From Aulosira sp. FACHB-615 (GTDB lineage: Bacteria; Cyanobacteriota; Cyanobacteriia; Cyanobacteriales; Nostocaceae): a stretch of DNA of 64,000 nucleotides. Position 1 is the first letter of the stretch; each line of letters opens with the position of its first letter. Location: the NCBI RefSeq assembly GCF_014698045.1, contig NZ_JACJSE010000020.1, positions 1 through 64,000 of the forward strand. The letters run 5' to 3'. Below the pieces are notes generated by a model that was given only the letters and a program-made list of their open reading frames with translations, searched no databases and was not told the DNA's origin. Positions 62,463 through 64,000 of the stretch are shown piece after piece. A program made the translations under genes and the position numbers.

Positions 62463-63026
62463 CTATATTTCATTCCACAGGCGTTCTAGTTGATATTGCC
62501 AAGTTGCTAATACTTGTTCTCTATCGTTAGCAGATTGGTTAATTTCACCCATTAAGCCTTCTGCATAAAATCTGTCTAAGTTTTGCATTGTGGCTTGTAG
62601 AGATTGTCCTTGCTGTTTTGCGCCTTGGATAATTTTGCGGAGGCGGTTTTCAATAAATCGATTGAAGACATCATTTAAACCAGCTTTATGAAGAGAAAGC
62701 AGTCTAGAAATAGCATTGGCAAAATCCGCACTCACTAATGTACCCATATTATGGTGATAGACTCCCCAAACTACTCCGTCATAGATGGCGTAGCGGGTTT
62801 CCTGAGTTTCATCAAAGTTGGCTTCTAAAAATTGGGTTAAAAATGTTTCCGCTTCTTGTAGCGGTACAATCGGCAATAGCACTCGCAGCCAAGTTTGGTC
62901 TTCTGACAGCAGCACTAACAGCCGAAAACTAGGTGAGTCTACTTGCCAAGATCCAGGTGCGATCGCAGCTATACTTTCTGTACCAAAGAATTCTGTTAGT
63001 GTTACCGCAATTTCGTCAGGTGTCAT
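62463..63026 (-). CDS. cyanobacterial hypothetical protein
   Basis: A 187-residue protein. N-terminal half is alpha/beta (ALTEFFG-like helix, then WQVDSPSFRLLVLLSEDQTWLRVLLPIVP, split), with YAIYDGVVWGVYHHN in the middle and a helical C-terminal half. No motif of known function. It ends 3 bp from the STRR array. Comparable proteins look restricted to cyanobacteria, but I cannot confirm that here. Confidence 0.78.
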   Translation of the reverse strand: MTPDEIAVTLTEFFGTESIAAIAPGSWQVDSPSFRLLVLLSEDQTWLRVLLPIVPLQEAETFLTQFLEANFDETQETRYAIYDGVVWGVYHHNMGTLVSADFANAISRLLSLHKAGLNDVFNRFIENRLRKIIQGAKQQGQSLQATMQNLDRFYAEGLMGEINQSANDREQVLATWQYQLERLWNEI

Positions 63027-63147
63027 AGTCTAAATTTGAGCTTTACCATCTAGGGTAACGCTTTCAAGGCACAAAGGTTATCTGTGAAATTTGGGTGTCA
63101 GGGTGTGGGGGTGTTCTTTTAACTCAGCACTTTCAACTCAGCACTCT

Positions 63148-63999
63148 TCATAAAACTGTGCGCTGTAACTCTGGGAAAACTTTGGCTACTTTACTCAGCA
63201 CGTAATCACCGTAGGTTCCTTGAAAGTTATGCACACTGGCTTTATCCCAACGTTCTTGAGAATCTTCTTGGACGACGTGATTTAATTCAATCGGTTTGAC
63301 TTCTACATCAAAGTTGGGATCGAAGAAGAACGGAAAGGATAGGCGATCGCGTCCACTAAAATTTTGTACCCGATGGGGTGTAGATTTGTATAATCCGCCT
63401 GTCATACGATCGAGCATATCGCCGATGTTACAGACAAAGGAGTTCGGTACAGGTGGCGCATCAATCCAGCGTGATTTTGATTTGATTTGCAAACCACCTA
63501 AATTGTCTTGTTTGAGAATAGTTAATACGCCGTAATCTGTATGTTCACCAACTCCCCAGCGAATTTCGTCGTTGCTTGATAACTGATCAGGCGGGTAGTT
63601 AAAGATGCGAAATAATATTAAGGGGTCGCTGGTGTAGCGATCGCTAAAGTAAGATGCTTCTAATCCCAAGCTTAAGGCAATACCTGTCATTAAAATATGT
63701 CCCAGCTTGGTCATTACTGACATATACTCTAGTACTGTCTCACGAAATAGTGGCAGATTAGGCGGAAACAAATTTGCACCGTGCATAGGTGTACCAGCTT
63801 TTACCTGCGGGTGTGATGAAGTTAATTCCGCACCAAAATAAATCCCCTCTTTTAAATCTGGCTTTCCTGATGTGAGTTCGTCACCCACAGGAAAGTAACC
63901 CCGCCATGCTTTTCCAGCCAACGCCATAGGGATTTGCATTTTGGTGGCTAAATCTTGGGCAAAAAATTCACGGCTACAATCTTCTAGGCGCTGCTGCAA
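63148..63999 (-). CDS. 2OG-Fe(II) oxygenase, isopenicillin N synthase family (partial)
   Basis: At least 283 residues, with the 5' end cut by the window edge; family members are about 320-340 residues, so roughly 40-60 are missing. Iron ligands HTDYGVLT (His and Asp) and the later THRVQ-type His (STPHRVQNF), and the 2-oxoglutarate Arg-x-Ser in RLSFPFFFDP are present. It is a non-heme iron oxygenase of unknown substrate. It is related to, but clearly distinct from, the enzyme at 5451-6359. Confidence 0.9.
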   Translation of the reverse strand: MQQRLEDCSREFFAQDLATKMQIPMALAGKAWRGYFPVGDELTSGKPDLKEGIYFGAELTSSHPQVKAGTPMHGANLFPPNLPLFRETVLEYMSVMTKLGHILMTGIALSLGLEASYFSDRYTSDPLILFRIFNYPPDQLSSNDEIRWGVGEHTDYGVLTILKQDNLGGLQIKSKSRWIDAPPVPNSFVCNIGDMLDRMTGGLYKSTPHRVQNFSGRDRLSFPFFFDPNFDVEVKPIELNHVVQEDSQERWDKASVHNFQGTYGDYVLSKVAKVFPELQRTVL

Positions 64000-64000
64000 G

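Noticed and set aside
1..64000. tRNA or rRNA genes
   Set aside because: No T-loop-like or rRNA-like segments were recognised by eye; a tRNAscan-SE and barrnap run would settle it.

Overview
The window looks like chromosomal DNA of a filamentous, probably heterocyst-forming cyanobacterium of the Nostoc/Anabaena/Calothrix type. The evidence is the very high density of the HIP1 octamer (GCGATCGC), photosynthetic and carbon-concentrating genes (NdhD, SbtA/SbtB, PxcA, tocopherol prenyltransferase, plastoquinol terminal oxidase), cyanobacterial housekeeping blocks, and many heptanucleotide STRR repeats and other dispersed repeats between genes. I found no rRNA, tRNA, CRISPR array, transposase or prophage. 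The species cannot be named from sequence alone.

Layout. 0-4.3 kb: small unknown genes bracketed by a repeat, a coiled-coil/TPR membrane protein and a PD-(D/E)XK-like protein. 4.3-7.1 kb: an abutting FAD oxidoreductase/2OG-Fe(II) oxygenase pair and a GNAT acetyltransferase. 7.3-10.6 kb: ndhD and a MscS channel. 11.2-14.8 kb: an inorganic-carbon/pH block on the minus strand (sbtA, sbtB, beta-carbonic anhydrase, pxcA). 15.2-18.2 kb: a four-gene run of predicted secreted proteins (COP23, two trypsin-like proteases, one unknown). 18.5-19.2 kb: a broken HigBA-type toxin-antitoxin locus between 67-bp direct repeats. 19.3-23 kb: lptC, a labA-like NYN gene and metG. 23.3-26.6 kb: an acyltransferase, an alpha/beta hydrolase and EcsC. 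26.8-34.6 kb: Uma2, pepA, the fatty acid/phospholipid block plsX-fabH-fabD-plsC, and an AI-2E family permease.

34.9-37.7 kb is the clearest accessory island: an SMC-like ATPase overlapping an HNH nuclease, a pair resembling the Septu (PtuA/PtuB) anti-phage system, with a small unknown gene upstream. 37.8-45.4 kb: clpC, rimI and a Uma2 gene on the minus strand, then lysA, cdaA (c-di-AMP) and uppS on the plus strand; lysA carries STRR repeats inside its reading frame. 45.5-53.2 kb: DUF3143/J-domain pair, DUF1350, DUF2269-like, a CobA-HemD fusion, two tail-to-tail Uma2 genes, a TPR protein and homogentisate phytyltransferase. 53.7-64 kb: a GHL10-type glycoside hydrolase, PTOX, a long RluA-type pseudouridine synthase, aldo/keto reductase, Dps, pirin, nadA, two cyanobacterial hypotheticals, and a 2OG oxygenase cut by the window end.

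Most genes are chromosomal core functions: carbon supply, lipid and isoprenoid synthesis, cofactors and redox or oxidative-stress protection. The accessory signal lies in the Septu-like module, the decayed toxin-antitoxin genes, the Uma2 paralogues, the secreted protease cluster and the repeat elements. Family names come from recognising motifs by eye; no database search was run.
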